This document shows, piece by piece, positions 28,369-40,991 of a DNA stretch of 64,000 nt. Below the pieces are notes generated by a model, which made no database searches, was not told where the DNA came from, and was given only the letters and a program-made list of their open reading frames with translations. Each line of letters starts with the position of its first letter. The first letter of the stretch is position 1. Made by a program: the position numbers and the translations under genes. This stretch comes from Pteria penguin (taxonomy: Eukaryota > Mollusca > Bivalvia > Pterioida > Pteriidae): assembly GCA_035048485.1 (NCBI GenBank), contig CM068580.1, forward strand, positions 41,653,585-41,717,584, given 5' to 3'.

Positions 28369-31265
28369 GAATTAATAAGTAAAATAAATAGATAAAATAA
28401 AAAGATGATAAAATTAAAACAAATTGTGTACAACAACTTTATCCATCTAAACACACGTTCAATACAATATAGACAACAAATTTTTAATCTAGGCGCCAAG
28501 CTATAAACATTGTATTTTCTAACATAACTATTCCATATATTATCAAGATAAAACTACAAGTACACACGACTAATATCTACAATCCCTCTTTAATCCAGTA
28601 GCATTGACTGAGATATTGTAGACGATTGGTGATTAGTCCCGTGTCACCTCTGTACTGAAAGCGGATAATACGCATAATAATAGCCCCCATTTACCATGTA
28701 TAATGGCCTACAAGATATATGCTACGTCAACCACCGTCCCGACACGCCACTATTAGTCGACGTTGTTTTGACCGTGTCCGAGCGCCAGTGATTCTAGGTC
28801 GTGTATAACTGAGATCGGAACAGGTGAAATCGATGTTGACCTCTATTAGTACGCTAAATCGATTTATCTAAAGTACTTATCTCAATTACAAAAGCCGCTG
28901 ATCCCATGTATATCGACAACAACACACCAGTCCGTCTCTTGTTTTAAGGTCCACTCCCTTGGACGTTCCTACCATTGCGCCAGTGTGTCTTCATGTCATA
29001 TACTGAACACATTTTTCTGGAGACGGACGGCTTTTGTAATTAAAAAGAGGGACGGTCTATATAAACATTTTCAATTTATGGATAGACGCGAAACTTGTTC
29101 CTATATTTCCATCACGTCGCATTGTCTGTAATCTTGTTGTGGATGAATTTAACGTTCAGATTGAATTTTGATTTATATCTAATAATTTTGTGGAAACGTA
29201 AGAGAAAAACATGACATCATTCACTTCTATAACATTATCTAGTATACTCGTTGCTTCAGTCATCCAGTGCTCTCTTCTATCTCGTTCGGAACATGCCGCG
29301 ATGTTAGTCGACTTCCCTTCATATTTAGATTACTAAGTCAGAGAGAAATGACGTTGCTAAATAGTTTAGACCACACACGAGTTGCATATAGTAATTACGT
29401 CAAATAACAACTTCACAAGTTTTTGTTTACTTTCAATTTCACTAAGTATCAATTTACTCTGAATTGTGTGACATTCATCATTTTTCTTTCCCACTTCCAT
29501 TTAGATTCTCGTATTTTCAAAGAACCTAAATCTACAAAGGACATAAACTTTATATTGGAATGAAACGAATGAGCATAAAACCATATCTTATTATTCAGTA
29601 TCTTCTGAAACATGGGTTATTCGAACACTATAATTTGTAAAGAATGGTCGTTAATCCGGGACCCCATGTATCTAAACTCGCTCCTTTATCATATCACAAT
29701 ACACTGTAATAAGTGTAATTCGCATTTTTGAATGGTTTTAATTTTCAGATGAAATGAAGAAAGCTCTACGAATACACAATAGTTCACACATTCTTTCATG
29801 TGGGATGAAATACAAGAATGCAACTTTTCCTAATCAAAGACTCAAGTTGTTACAACATTAAATATGGATGTATCACTTCGCGTGATTTTCATTTGTAAAT
29901 CAAAGTAGCTGATATCCGACATGAGGTATCAGAAGCGATGATCGTGGACCTGTGGAGCAGCTACGATCACGTTACGATTTATAGACACATACGCAGTAGC
30001 GTACCAGCTTAACCCTCAAAACAACATTACTCCACATCAGGCTCTCACAACTTCGTGTTCGAATGGCATTCTAAAATTTCTTACATTTAAATGAAAAAGG
30101 AATTAAATTTTTCTGAATTCATAACTTTGTTATGAGTAAATTTGTAGATGCATGAGTGGTCTTCGTGTATCATAATTATAAAGCCACTACATGATTTCTA
30201 AAGAAAATACACGGTGTTCTCTATTTCTATGCATTCCTAGATTAGATTTATTATCTGAAAAACCAAGAGTAAAAAATAAAATTCCTATTTCTGAGAAATT
30301 TTAGTTCTCTAAGGTTTCTACAAAAATCCTTTATGTAATCGGGGGTCTCTGTATTGTAGTTTGTTTGATTCAAGTAACTTGTACCATATTTAAAGATAGC
30401 GTATGGAAAGCATTGGAGGATAATGAAAAATCGGACTTTTAATATAAAACAAGAACACTGTCATATTAAATTTCCGTTTGACGAGGGTAGTCTCGTCTAA
30501 ACCAATAATTTTATCATCGAACAATGTTTCATTAAATGTCCTACACGGTTAGATGAACAGATGATAGGGGATTGATTGCAGACGATCCTGATGTCTGTGT
30601 CAATTTATCAATTTGCGCAAAAGAACTGAAAGCAAAGTCGGGCGAAGACATTGTATTCAAAATGTCTTCTTGCTAAACAAATCACAAATCACAAATATGG
30701 GAAATTTCCTCGGTGATGCAATAAAAGTACAATCATATGTGGATTTAGTATCCCATCTTGTGTCTTTACATTGTAAATATATATTTCTAATAATCGGACC
30801 TTTGGTGAAATTAAGTATTTTGCATTAATTTACATGAATAAAATGTCGACAAAACATCATATTCTTTTTTTTCCAAAACACAAGAAAGAAGACATGAGAA
30901 TTTGAAAAGTTGTCTCGGAGAGAATGCAAAGAGAAGCACATAAAAAGACATGACAAAAATATTCCATTGTAATCAATATATTAAATGATTTAATTTGTAA
31001 TATTTAACCTAGAATTTTTCATCAACACGTTGTCGTAATTACAGTAAATAAAGAGCTAGAACAATAATGTTAATACACCTACCCATTACCCTCTAATGAG
31101 GTGCCGTTTAGTGCAAAATGTGATCGTAAAGTCGACATATATGTATTATAGTCTAACTATCATAAGAATTGAAGTTTGCGAATGTCATTTTCTTGTTGAA
31201 AAATAAATTGGTGTATGACATAGGGTTAAATTGAAATACATGTATGATTCGGTTTGTTCGATTGT
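28369..31265. other. Unique non-coding sequence
   Basis: No gene recognised. The 28570-29050 stretch has a less biased composition than its surroundings and could hold conserved regulatory DNA, but nothing in the sequence proves this. Confidence 0.35.
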
Positions 31266-31345
31266 TGGAGTTTTTTTTTTTTTTTTTTTGTTTTGTTTTG
31301 GTTTTTTTTTTTCTGTTTTGTTTTTGTTTGTTTCGTTTTTTGGTT

Positions 31346-31377
<32 letters not shown>

Positions 31378-31449
31378 GGGGTTTTTTTTGTTTTGTTTTT
31401 GTTTTTGTTTTTGTTTTTGTTTGTTTGTTTTTTTTTTTTTTTTTTTTTG
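31266..31449 (+). repeat. (TTTTG)n / T-rich low-complexity tract
   Basis: About 180 bases of T runs broken by single G, with several TTTTG and TTTTTG units. All six-frame openness here (poly-Phe on plus, poly-Lys/Asn/Gln on minus) is compositional. Similar TTTTG tracts occur at 21970-21990, 57570-57592 and 58283-58310. Confidence 0.95.
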
Positions 31450-33140
31450 TATCATTCATTAATCTGCATTATAACTTCCATTTCGAGGGATATCACCGGA
31501 AGTTGATCGGGTTATGATGCTGCAATGAATGCTCCATACGCGACGTTGGAGTAATCGCATGTGTTTGTATATAATCTTTCATGTAGAGTGGCTGCAACGG
31601 TATTGTGTATGCCAACCGGATTTTATCCCCAACCGATATATTTATAGTTTCTTATTTCAATGTGGCGATAAAATTGTTGAACGAAATGTGAAATTATATT
31701 CAGGGTGGAGGCCAGGTCTATTTCGCAAGCAAAGACATCCATACCTGTTTTTTTTTTTTTGCAAAAATGTTTAACTTAAATATACAAAAATATGAAAATA
31801 TACGTCTGTGATGGTCCACATTTTAAGTACACTGAATTATGTATAAAATTCGCCGGCATTCATGGACTTAATTTTTTTTTTAACCTTTTGCTGATTTCTA
31901 CATTTGTATATCCGTTCCAATTAAACCCGCATGCCTACTTAGACCATACACTAGCTATGCCATTGATCTTGAACCCTACTTACGCATGTAAAAATTACAC
32001 TTACAGCATGGGAAAAGTTTTGTCCCAGAAGTCTGCAGACCATATCAGAAAGGAAGTTCAAGGGATCAGATAAGAGATTTGTGCCCACCTACTTCTTTCC
32101 TCCGCAATATATGCAATTTATTTACATAGAAGTATGATTTTCCGCAATAAAGTAGGGGAAAGGGGTTATCATTATTGTTTGGTTGTTTGATGGGGAGAGT
32201 TTTTTTGTTTTTGGTTTGTTTTGGGGTGTTTTAATGGCGGTTGTTGTTGATTTTGTTTATATAGATGAGAACCGAGCTTCTCCAATCTCTAACTCAGCTT
32301 CATCATTGGTAGTGAAATGAAGTTCTAAGTGCGTTGTTCAGTTGATGAACTCGTGCCGTGTGAGTCTTGCAAGCGTAATGTTTGACAGGAATACCTTAAC
32401 ATTACCGACATTGTAACTTAATAAATCTGGAATCATTGAGTGTGTTCGGTAAAGCTGAACTTTTTGATTAGTGAGGGTAGAAGTGTCAAGGTGTTTGGTA
32501 CGGAGCCACTGGTAAGCGAGCTAATTGTATATCGTACGTTTTGTGTGACACGGGCGACGTTTTTCTCCCCATACAGGAGTCCGCGGGACGTTTACATCTC
32601 GTTAATCATTGCATTAAGTCACTACTACACGGTGCTAATTCTTCTGTAAACTTCTCCCAATATCAGGCATGAATAACAATCATTCTAATGAGATAAACCG
32701 ACGGTTGCAATTTTTATTTTCTCATACATCACGATCATACAAGGCGAGAGGATAACTCCATGCAGTGTTGGTGGATCCTCTTGGTCTAGGGCTGGAGACG
32801 CTCATACATCTAAAATAAATCCCACGAGTTAATCAAGACCAGTGTAGTCTATCCGTTCTCTCTCTTAAATCTCAAACATTAAAAACGTTTATTTGGTCGG
32901 TAATGCATTGTTCAGTTATTTTTTATGCATAGTACTAGAAGTCCAAATGTAGACATATCCGTAAGGACGGAACGCAAGGAAACGTTAACGAAAATTTTCT
33001 GATCTTTAGAGGGTATGTGGTGATGTATGAACTTGAACACATCAACTTTACACTTCAATTGTTCACACTGTCTTTTGTATTAAGCTGCCACATACAAAAC
33101 CTACAACTACTGTGATGAAATATCTTTCATTATAACATTG
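31450..33140. other. Unique non-coding sequence
   Basis: No gene recognised. Several 70-90-codon frames lack domains or splice signals. A GTTTTTGGTTTG-type T/G-rich patch lies at 32195-32260. Confidence 0.4.
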
Positions 33141-33375
33141 GGTTGGTGTTTTATATTTTGTGTATTGGTGTTCTATATTTTGTGTATTGGTGTTCTATAT
33201 TTTGTGTATTGGTATTCTATATTTTGTGTATTGGTGTTCTATATTTTGTGTATTGATGTTTTGTATTTCGTGCATTGATATTTCATATTATATTTGCATG
33301 TATTTGTATTTCATATTTTGTACATTGGTATTTTATATGTTGTATATTGGGAGTTTTGCATTTTGCATATTGATA
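33141..33375 (+). repeat. 22-bp minisatellite
   Basis: Six close copies of a 22-base unit made of TTGGTGTTCTATATTTTGTG plus TA, then four or more decaying copies (TTGATGTTTTGTATTTCGTG and so on). The Tyr/Trp/Cys/Ile-rich plus-strand frame repeats every 22 residues and is an artefact. Confidence 0.92.
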
Positions 33376-33383
33376 TTGTCCTA

Positions 33384-33464
33384 TGACATATTTGTAATTT
33401 GGGAAATTAAAACATGCATAAATGCATTATGCATGTTTTAATTTCCCAAATTACAAATATGTCA
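33384..33464. mobile_element. 81-bp perfect hairpin (MITE-like palindrome)
   Basis: Two 38-base arms, TGACATATTTGTAATTTGGG...GCATAA and its exact reverse complement, flank a 5-base loop ATGCA. Complementarity continues imperfectly outward. It directly follows the 22-bp minisatellite. Either a MITE or a recently formed palindrome; no clear target duplication was found. Confidence 0.7.
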
Positions 33465-36173
33465 CGGGATAGTATTTGGCTAGCCAGTAGGAAGTGTTTC
33501 CTCCATATGAATACAGGGTACACGGTAATGTCCTTTACAATTCCGTTCACTGAACATATTTGTCCTTGTTCACGACATTGTCCAGAATTCATTATCTAAA
33601 ATAACATTATTAGCCGGTTTCGCTTTGAATATAATAGCAATCTAGATTGATATAATAGTAGACTGCTCGAGATTTTAGCAACCTTCACCTTCCCCTATAT
33701 TTCCATTTTCTGGAACAATATTCCGGAAGTGACATTGTATCGGATATGCATGGCATCTTGTTCTAGTAACACCAGTCTTTATCTTCAACTTCATTTTTCA
33801 CTTTATATGCCAGGACGAGCTCTCTCACACACAGATGAGCTTCTGCTGGAACATATTGCCGTGTATATATACATGTTTTAGTTGCTAAGTATTGCAGGTT
33901 TTGTTGTAGAAACATCAAGAAGGCAATATGTTTAATTTATTGAGTAAAAAGGTCTGGAATATATATGGCTTTTGAAAAGCAATTTTTTGTTTCGTTGTTA
34001 ACAAATGTAGACATTCTATTCTCAGTTGAGCTGTATGGTCAATGTAAACGCCGACACTTTAAGCCTCAGAATACCGAATGTTACTTATGAAGTGCAACCA
34101 CTTTCGTCTTTCATAGTGAGAAATGAGAGAGCTGGCACAGGTACATAGTATCTCAGCCTGTGAGGTACTCCTCTATCTATTACAAGAGACGTTTCACAAT
34201 CAGAATGAATCAAATTTTATTGATGTTGCTGCACCCTGTCTAAAACAATACAATGGAAATGTAAACATATGTACAATAAAGTTAAATCGTATATGGCAAT
34301 GAGTAAATGCTTATTTTTATTATCCAAATGAACATTAATAGGGATAAATTTGGGGAAAAACACACACCACAACTCCTCCCCCCCCCCCAATATTTCTCAA
34401 AATGTGGATTATAACACTTTATGGCTTTTGTCACCCTGTGTTACTACTGCGCAGGTGTAAATGTGCAGTTTATGTTTATTCCTGTTTCGATAACTAATCC
34501 CAGAATTGATGAAATGTTATATGATCACCATTAACTTAGGTGTCTATATCATTTCCCAACATGTAGTTATCGTTAACAAACCCATAACAAAAAACCTTTT
34601 GGCGATTCAAATATATCGCTGGAAAATATTTGTATAAATTTCTCGTTTAGAATCGACTAGACGCACAATTTCAGCCATTTAAAGTTCAATCTTTCGTATT
34701 TATGATTTTTCCAAACACAGCTTTATCCACACTTGTTTAATATTTGTTTATAGAAGTTAATGTATTTAAATGAAAACCATTTTCGCCATCCTTTGCTTGT
34801 ACGAAATTATACAAAAATTTGATAATGATTGTAAAACAAAAATTTAATTATCTATTTACCTGTAGATATATTACTTTTAGACCATGCTTAAATATTATTT
34901 GTTTCATGTGGGTAACAAAACGTATTATCATACAAAGTATTTGTATTTATCACTTGTACATAAATAACTGAAATTTCGTACAAACAGAAAAGTTTTCTTT
35001 TAATTCGGTGTCCCGTTTTAGGTTTGAACAACCAATACAATATAGTGATGAATATATTGTTTCGACAAACTCTTTGTACTTTGTGTACATGTCTTAAATA
35101 TGCATATGTGATTTTATTATCAATAAAAATTCAAACTCGCCATACTTAACTATCAGTAGCGACATTCCAGGGTGCATTAAATGCCGCGTCTTGGCTCACT
35201 CGATCACCGGTGAGCCACAGAAGACCTACGTCAGAATTTCTTTTTTTATAGCAACGATGCCGTATTTCTGTGACATCTATACTCCAGTAGACGTAATACC
35301 TACAAGAAATTATAATATGTAGTTGTTGCTCTCTGAGATACTTCTTGGTCACAATATATCAATGAATCTGGGATAGTTATCAAATACTGTATGCAGCTTG
35401 CTGAATCACACTCACTTCAATGTGTTTTGCCAATTACTACAGCGGCTCATTCGTTAACGTAAGGTGGAAGCGAGTGTTCGATATCGTGCTTTATTTACGT
35501 TGTAACGTTAGAAAAGGTGTAGCCCGTATAGAACAAGGTGATCCCCCGTCTCCTCATTACCCACTTCAATCTCATTATGTGAAACCATCCTCCATCCTTA
35601 TGTTTCCTGAAATTGCAGAAATGTACCAATAAGCAGGGTTAAATGGGAATACAATCACCGTCTCGTGGAATCGTGGTATCCAACTGTCTACGCTAAGCAT
35701 TCGGGTAATTAATGACGAACATTAGCATAACCTCAGTTTGTTTCTCTTGTTCTTCGAAACAATCGTGACAAATAGAAAGTTTACAAGAGTTAAGCGTAGC
35801 ATAACGTGCTAATTAGGCATCGATCACGTGATTCTGCAAAGGGTTTGGGTAGAGCTGAAAATAATGTAAGGGTATCGAGGAAAAGTTGAAAGAAGATTTA
35901 CATTTCCTATGTGATTCTACGGTCTCACAGCGATAAATTAGCACACCCGCGTTCTGTGTCCTCCAAACATATACAATTAGGGGTGCTCAAATATGAATTA
36001 TTGACTTATCGATACATAGAAATCGTTTCTAGTACAGCCTGTTACCACTGTTAGGTAAAACTTTGACTCGTCGCGTTTTTGCTTATGTGGGACTATACTT
36101 TATCATATTTTAGTAAACGATCATATAAACTGTAGAGTCACAAACAATTTTTATCTGCAGTTCTGTTATAGGA
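33465..36173. other. Unique non-coding sequence
   Basis: No gene recognised. A run of C lies at about 34378-34389. The open frame at 35146-35352 (minus) has no family resemblance. Confidence 0.4.
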
Positions 36174-36317
36174 CGAAGGCAAGTGCCACGTCGTTCGTGA
36201 CTCTGGATTTAAGTTTTACTGTCTCATCTGAGAAAAAAAAACACAGGTGTCCGACTGACCACCGACTGGACTCAAACCCCGAACCTTTCCGTTACGAGTC
36301 ATTTAAGCTACGCCGGT
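36174..36317 (-). mobile_element. 5'-half SINE relic, minus strand
   Basis: On the minus strand: CCGGCGTAGCTTAAATGACT (A-box region), a decayed B box (GGTTCGGGGTTTGAGTCC region), then the family body ('tctcagatgagacagtaaaact'). The 3' part is missing. An A run (36231-36241) is an internal expansion. Confidence 0.65.
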
Positions 36318-39300
36318 TTTCCTGAATCATAGATAATTTATATACATTTAAACTTTAACAGAAATTAACAAAAAAAAAAAAAATAATAATAAAATCTACA
36401 CAAATCATAGAAAATAAAGAAAGGCTATTTAAATTAGTTTGACAGCATTAAATTCAATTTTCCTAAAACGAAAATAAAAAGAACAAATAAAGTGCATCTA
36501 GGTGATTAAGTTGTTTATACTTTCTGTGTTACATTCCATGTTATAAAACGCTAGATACTATTAAACAGCGAGGATTTTATTGTATGCTATTGACAGGATA
36601 TTCGATTCACCTCGGGTGACATCGACATCCCTAATCATCTGGAAGTTTCATGACTAATCCTTTAACCGTAAGGAAATAATTAACTCTAGCATTTCGTCCC
36701 TTAAATAAAGGAAACCTCGTCAATATGTTATGATACGTTATGTAACGGTGCCTCGGGCGTTCTTTGTCCATTTTAGGGGATCACAAACGGAATTGAATGT
36801 CTTAAATTATCATCAGCAGGATCATATTTAATTAAGAAACGATAAATACCACAGCATGTTAAGTATGCATGTCAATATTGTGACGTTTACAGGAATCTTT
36901 CACCTTCGGCGTGGGAACTTCAAAGAAATGAGTGGAGAATGACACTTGAATGTAGTGTGCCATGATAATATTGGTAGTATACCCTGCTATGATAGTGTTT
37001 GTACTGTTTACTCTAAATACTCGCTCAAAGATTAAAGAAAAATGTTGATCTTTAACGACTCATGTCCGTTGATATTGACGACGTATTGACAGAAAAGGTT
37101 ACGTCAGCAGGTTCTGAGGTTTTTGAAAGAATCCAAAATGTACCAAATTCGTCGAACTTATTTTCTTTTTATTTACTTAACGTTTTGTGTTACATGTAGT
37201 AAATTTAAGTCCGTGGCATATTTGTATGAATGTAACTACAAAAAACAATATGCCTTATAAAACATGCTCGGATGCAGAGGGGTGGACTGGGGTGTGGACC
37301 CACCCTGAGAAAATTATTTTTCTTGTTATTTTTTATGTAAAATAAAATTACATGTAAAATAAATAATTTTACACACACACAAAAAAAAAAAGAATAGGTG
37401 AACCCCCGTTTGGGGAAATTCATTAGGGATGGCTCCTCTCTCGACATGATTTCTAGATCTGCGCTAGTAAAATACTAACGAAATCGGAAACAAAAAACAT
37501 GTATATTTCATTGTACAACACAGATTTACAATAGATAGCGTGTCAGTATATACACAATAGAGCATTCCTGAACTTGAAATCTTTTATACTTTCAGGGGAA
37601 GTCATTTCACTCCGGAATTCTGCAACTTTTCTTTGTTTAAAGCATCCATTGAGATATCTCATTTGTCTTCATTTATTCATTTTTTCTTTTACTATATATA
37701 TTAGATAAAACATGTACCATTTATGAACACTTTCTTCATTATTGTTAATATTTAAGAATGCCCATTTATTGACACCATTGTGAAAAGAAGAGCATAAAGT
37801 TTGATTTTCATTTAACAAGTGAACTTGAAGTTATGGTTTGTTCTTCCCAAAGTGGTCCGATTCCACCGGAATTTCAGCAAAGCAGTAAAATGTTATGTAC
37901 ATGTAAGCCTTCCAGAATATAAGCAACCTGTATAAATGTCTTTCTAAATGTCTCGAATATTATTATGGATGGTCGCAAAAGTATGTGTAGAATATTTGTT
38001 TAATAGTATATATGAATGTAGAAGTTGGCCTAGAGAAATGAAAAAAAAAAGAATTTTCAAACATACTCAGATTTACAATGCCGCTGTTGTTATCTTTGAA
38101 ATAGATAAATGCAAGGTGAACTAAGTCTTTAAGACAACTCTCTATAAATCTCCACAAAAAGAGTTAGTTCTGAATTTAAAAACTTTTCCATTGAAAAAGA
38201 AAAAAGAGAAGTTCCTAGTGAGATAAGAAACAAATTGGAAGCTTAAGTGTTTTACTGTTGCGAGTATTTGGTTTATCTAAGATCGATGGGCCCTGAGCTC
38301 AATGCAATGAGAACACAATAATGATGTTATCACTTCAATACGTTACTCGTAAAAAGCCCGGCGAACAACCGAAAACGTTTATCTTATCTCAGCAAATAAA
38401 AGTGTATTCCAAACTGATTAACACTTTGAAAATTTTATTACGCTTAAAAACATAGATCATTGCAGTATAACAATAGAGCGAAGAGGAATGCTTTACATAG
38501 TCGGCGCCTGTTTGCCCCGCTGAGATATGTTAACAGCATATCAATTAGCTCTCCTCTATATTATTTTCTTTACTTACGACTAATCCACGGAGATGGGATG
38601 TATATATCAACTTACAAAGGTACTGATGCAGGACATCTTCACCCTCTCGACATGTCACGGTCATACATTTAAATATATATAACTTTATTTAACACGCACC
38701 AAGTCTCTCTGTCTATATTTTACCCTGTCATTAACGTTTATATTCATAGATATTTATATATTGAAATTTCAAAGGGAAGTTTAATTTTAATTTCTTAAAA
38801 GCGCACACCTTAACTAAACGGAGCGGTCCACATAACATCCGTACTAAGTTCTTTGTAGTGCTAATTAACGGTTATTTGTGGACCATTTGGTGAAGACGAT
38901 CTCTTAATCTGACTTAATCTCGAGAACGTCTTGCGATGAATGGAAGGCGACAGATAACCGTAATATTGACTTTAGATCGTCACGTTCATTTGTTTCGATT
39001 GAGTATGACTACCTGCATTGAGATCGTACGTAGATTTATGAATGGGAGAGCTGCCTCCGTGTTGTCAGCTATCAAGTTGTTGCATTGGTCCGCCGACTTT
39101 AACCCCTCCCCCTCGTGTGACGAATCGACTGTAAGGTTGTACTCCAGGTGTCTTTATTATAGTTAGTAAAACCATTCGCCGATATTTGTGGAATGAATAC
39201 TTACATATCTTACGCATGCTACAAGGAAATTATTCCTGGAGAGGCTAATCAAGTGGGAATGACCAGCGCCTATCAATGATTATAAATATCAAATACCGAA

Positions 39301-39600
39301 CGATATGGCTTAGAGTGTACTTCTGGGTCGGAGAATAAACCTGAACACCTCGAGATATATACGGAAAACTTTTTTCCATTTGAACAGGGGATCAATCCGG
39401 AGAGAGTTATACATTGGATTTTCATGTTTATTTTTGTGTACTCTTAAAACATGCGAGTCCTTGCAATGAGTGTGCATCGGATCTTATAGTTTCACAATGA
39501 AAGACGATTTGAATGTTTATGAAACTGGAGAAAATTATTAGTTTCATGGGGCACACCAGAATGTGTCGGATTTAAAAGATGTTTATATAGACCTTCATAT
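36318..39600. other. Upstream flank of noggin
   Basis: Unique sequence 5' of the noggin exon. The 38800-39165 part is less AT-biased. It holds a TAATTA homeodomain-type core (38862-38867 region), ATTGG (reverse CCAAT) and CCCCTCCCCC (near 39103-39113), all compatible with a promoter or enhancer but not diagnostic. Low-complexity A runs occur at 36370-36385 and 38041-38050. No coding exon recognised. Confidence 0.35.
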
Positions 39601-39664
39601 TAAATTCACCAAAACAAAATGAGAATAGAGTGAACGCGATAATGGGGAACAAAGAATTCTTATG
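39601..39664 (+). other. Candidate 5' UTR exon of noggin with splice donor
   Basis: The noggin coding exon is preceded by an acceptor, so an upstream exon is required. The best nearby donor is ATG|GTAAGT, exon end 39664. Joined to the acceptor at 40210/40211 it gives a 546-base intron. Short reading frames starting in this exon hit stops right at or after the junction, so it cannot add N-terminal residues and would be pure UTR with one or two tiny upstream frames. The left boundary of this exon (transcription start) is not visible; 39601 is arbitrary. Confidence 0.35.
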
Positions 39665-39775
39665 GTAAGTGTAAATGCATGATATTCTTAATTTATGTTT
39701 GTTTAGAATTACCGGTGCCTTAAATTTGATTTTTTCAATGTTTTATGTAATCAAATACCTGCATTTTTTCTGTGT

Positions 39776-39798
39776 ATTATTATTATTATTATTATTAC

Positions 39799-39850
<52 letters not shown>
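39776..39850. repeat. (TTA)n microsatellite
   Basis: About 24 TTA/ATT triplets with one ACT interruption, lying in the presumed 5' UTR intron of noggin. The poly-Leu frame is an artefact. Confidence 0.95.
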
Positions 39851-40061
39851 GAGTTTTTATTATTGCATTAGCTCATTACACTACATGTTAATTAAGTATA
39901 TCTGGAGGTGTATCTGGGAGAAACTTGTATACACAGTAGTAGACATGCAGTTTTGCATGTGTTTAGATATTGTCTCCAGAATGCATTCATTCTTATACGT
40001 ACATACTTATTTTTTTAAATGTCTAGTAAAATAGCATTGTTAGATAATGTGTTCTGTGATA

Positions 40062-40063
<2 letters not shown>

Positions 40064-40137
<74 letters not shown>
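40064..40137. repeat. (AT)n microsatellite next to the noggin acceptor
   Basis: About 37 uninterrupted TA dinucleotides ending ~73 bases before the acceptor CAG at 40208-40210. It is a self-complementary tract inside the presumed intron and is likely to be length-polymorphic. Confidence 0.97.
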
Positions 40138-40141
<4 letters not shown>

Positions 40142-40226
40142 GACATCGAAGTTATCAATCTCGGGCTATGTCGAATTTAATTGATGCCAAAATTTGTTTC
40201 TGTTTTACAGACTTAAAGGCAAAGGG

Positions 40227-40991
40227 ATGAATTTACAGCTTCATTTAAAGATAACTTTGAATTTGTTAGTGATATTTTTCTGGATGTATAGGCGAACAAG
40301 TGCACAGAAAGTGAAGGATTATTGGGATAGACTGAAGCATATCGATGTGTTCGCCACGGACAAAGATAATACCATCTCGGCAACATTCCACAATGGAGTG
40401 CGGCCTCTACCATCCGAACAACTTCCTATTATTGACCTTCAGGAAAGTCCAGACCCTAAACTGGACCCAAAACCGGAAAACTTGGATTATCGACGATTGC
40501 GGAGAATATTGGGAAGATTCTTTGATAGAAATTTTATGTCCGTGGTGCGTCCTATAGAACACGTGATCAGTCCAAATGGAACGTTAGAATTCAAAATGAA
40601 GAAAAAGAGACCAAAAGGTAAAAGACCTCGCTACATAAAAGAATTGGGGACACCTGTATACATTGGTGATAGTTCATTTGTGAGATTACATGTAAACAGA
40701 AGGACTAGAAAGAAAGTTCAAAAATACATATGGAACTATACACATTGCCCCGTGTATCACACGTGGAAAGACTTAGGAGTGCGATTTTGGCCACGCTGGA
40801 TTCGGGAGGGACAATGTTATAAGGGGAGATCGTGTTCCATACCCCCAGGCATGCAATGCAGACCTAGTAGTAAAACCAACAAAGTTCTGTTACGTTGGTA
40901 TTGCCAAGATCCAGAAACGGGAAGTAAATGTAATTGGATAAGATTCCAGTATCCAATTCTGACTGAGTGCGCATGCTCGTGTCCTAGATAA
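40227..40991 (+). CDS. noggin: Noggin, secreted BMP antagonist
   Basis: Role (family knowledge): secreted cystine-knot dimer that binds BMP ligands outside the cell and blocks both receptor interfaces; used in axis, neural and shell-field patterning. Seen: 254 residues, close to the usual vertebrate length (~230). Signal peptide ~1-26 with a hydrophobic core (LNLLVIFFWM). Clip-like N-terminal segment at 59-80 (RPLPSEQLPIIDLQESPDPK). Helical basic region 89-98 (RRLRRILGRF), heparin-type basic patches 124-135 (MKKKRPKGKRPR) and 158-166. A C-terminal domain with exactly nine cysteines (174, 197, 203, 211, 226, 235, 248, 250, 252), including the family signature HCPVYHTWKDLGVRFWPRW and the end TECACSC. 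N-glycosylation sequons at N117 and N170. Start: an acceptor (TTTCTGTTTTACAG) ends at 40210, the frame is stopped upstream, and ATG 40227 begins the signal peptide. The whole coding region is in one exon, as in vertebrate noggin. A possible ATTAAA poly(A) signal lies at 41175-41180. Confidence 0.95.
   Translation: MNLQLHLKITLNLLVIFFWMYRRTSAQKVKDYWDRLKHIDVFATDKDNTISATFHNGVRPLPSEQLPIIDLQESPDPKLDPKPENLDYRRLRRILGRFFDRNFMSVVRPIEHVISPNGTLEFKMKKKRPKGKRPRYIKELGTPVYIGDSSFVRLHVNRRTRKKVQKYIWNYTHCPVYHTWKDLGVRFWPRWIREGQCYKGRSCSIPPGMQCRPSSKTNKVLLRWYCQDPETGSKCNWIRFQYPILTECACSCPR

Noticed and set aside
31153..31517. Overlapping frames on both strands (poly-Phe and poly-Lys/Asn/Gln)
   Set aside because: Produced by a T-rich (TTTTG)n tract; low complexity only.
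40194..40226. Eleven extra N-terminal residues for noggin (upstream TTG start)
   Set aside because: This stretch includes the intron polypyrimidine tract and CAG acceptor, and TTG is not a plausible eukaryotic start here; ATG at 40227 begins the signal peptide.
40213..40557. Antisense and alternate-frame open frames overlapping noggin
   Set aside because: Shadow frames of a well-supported coding exon, with no features of their own.
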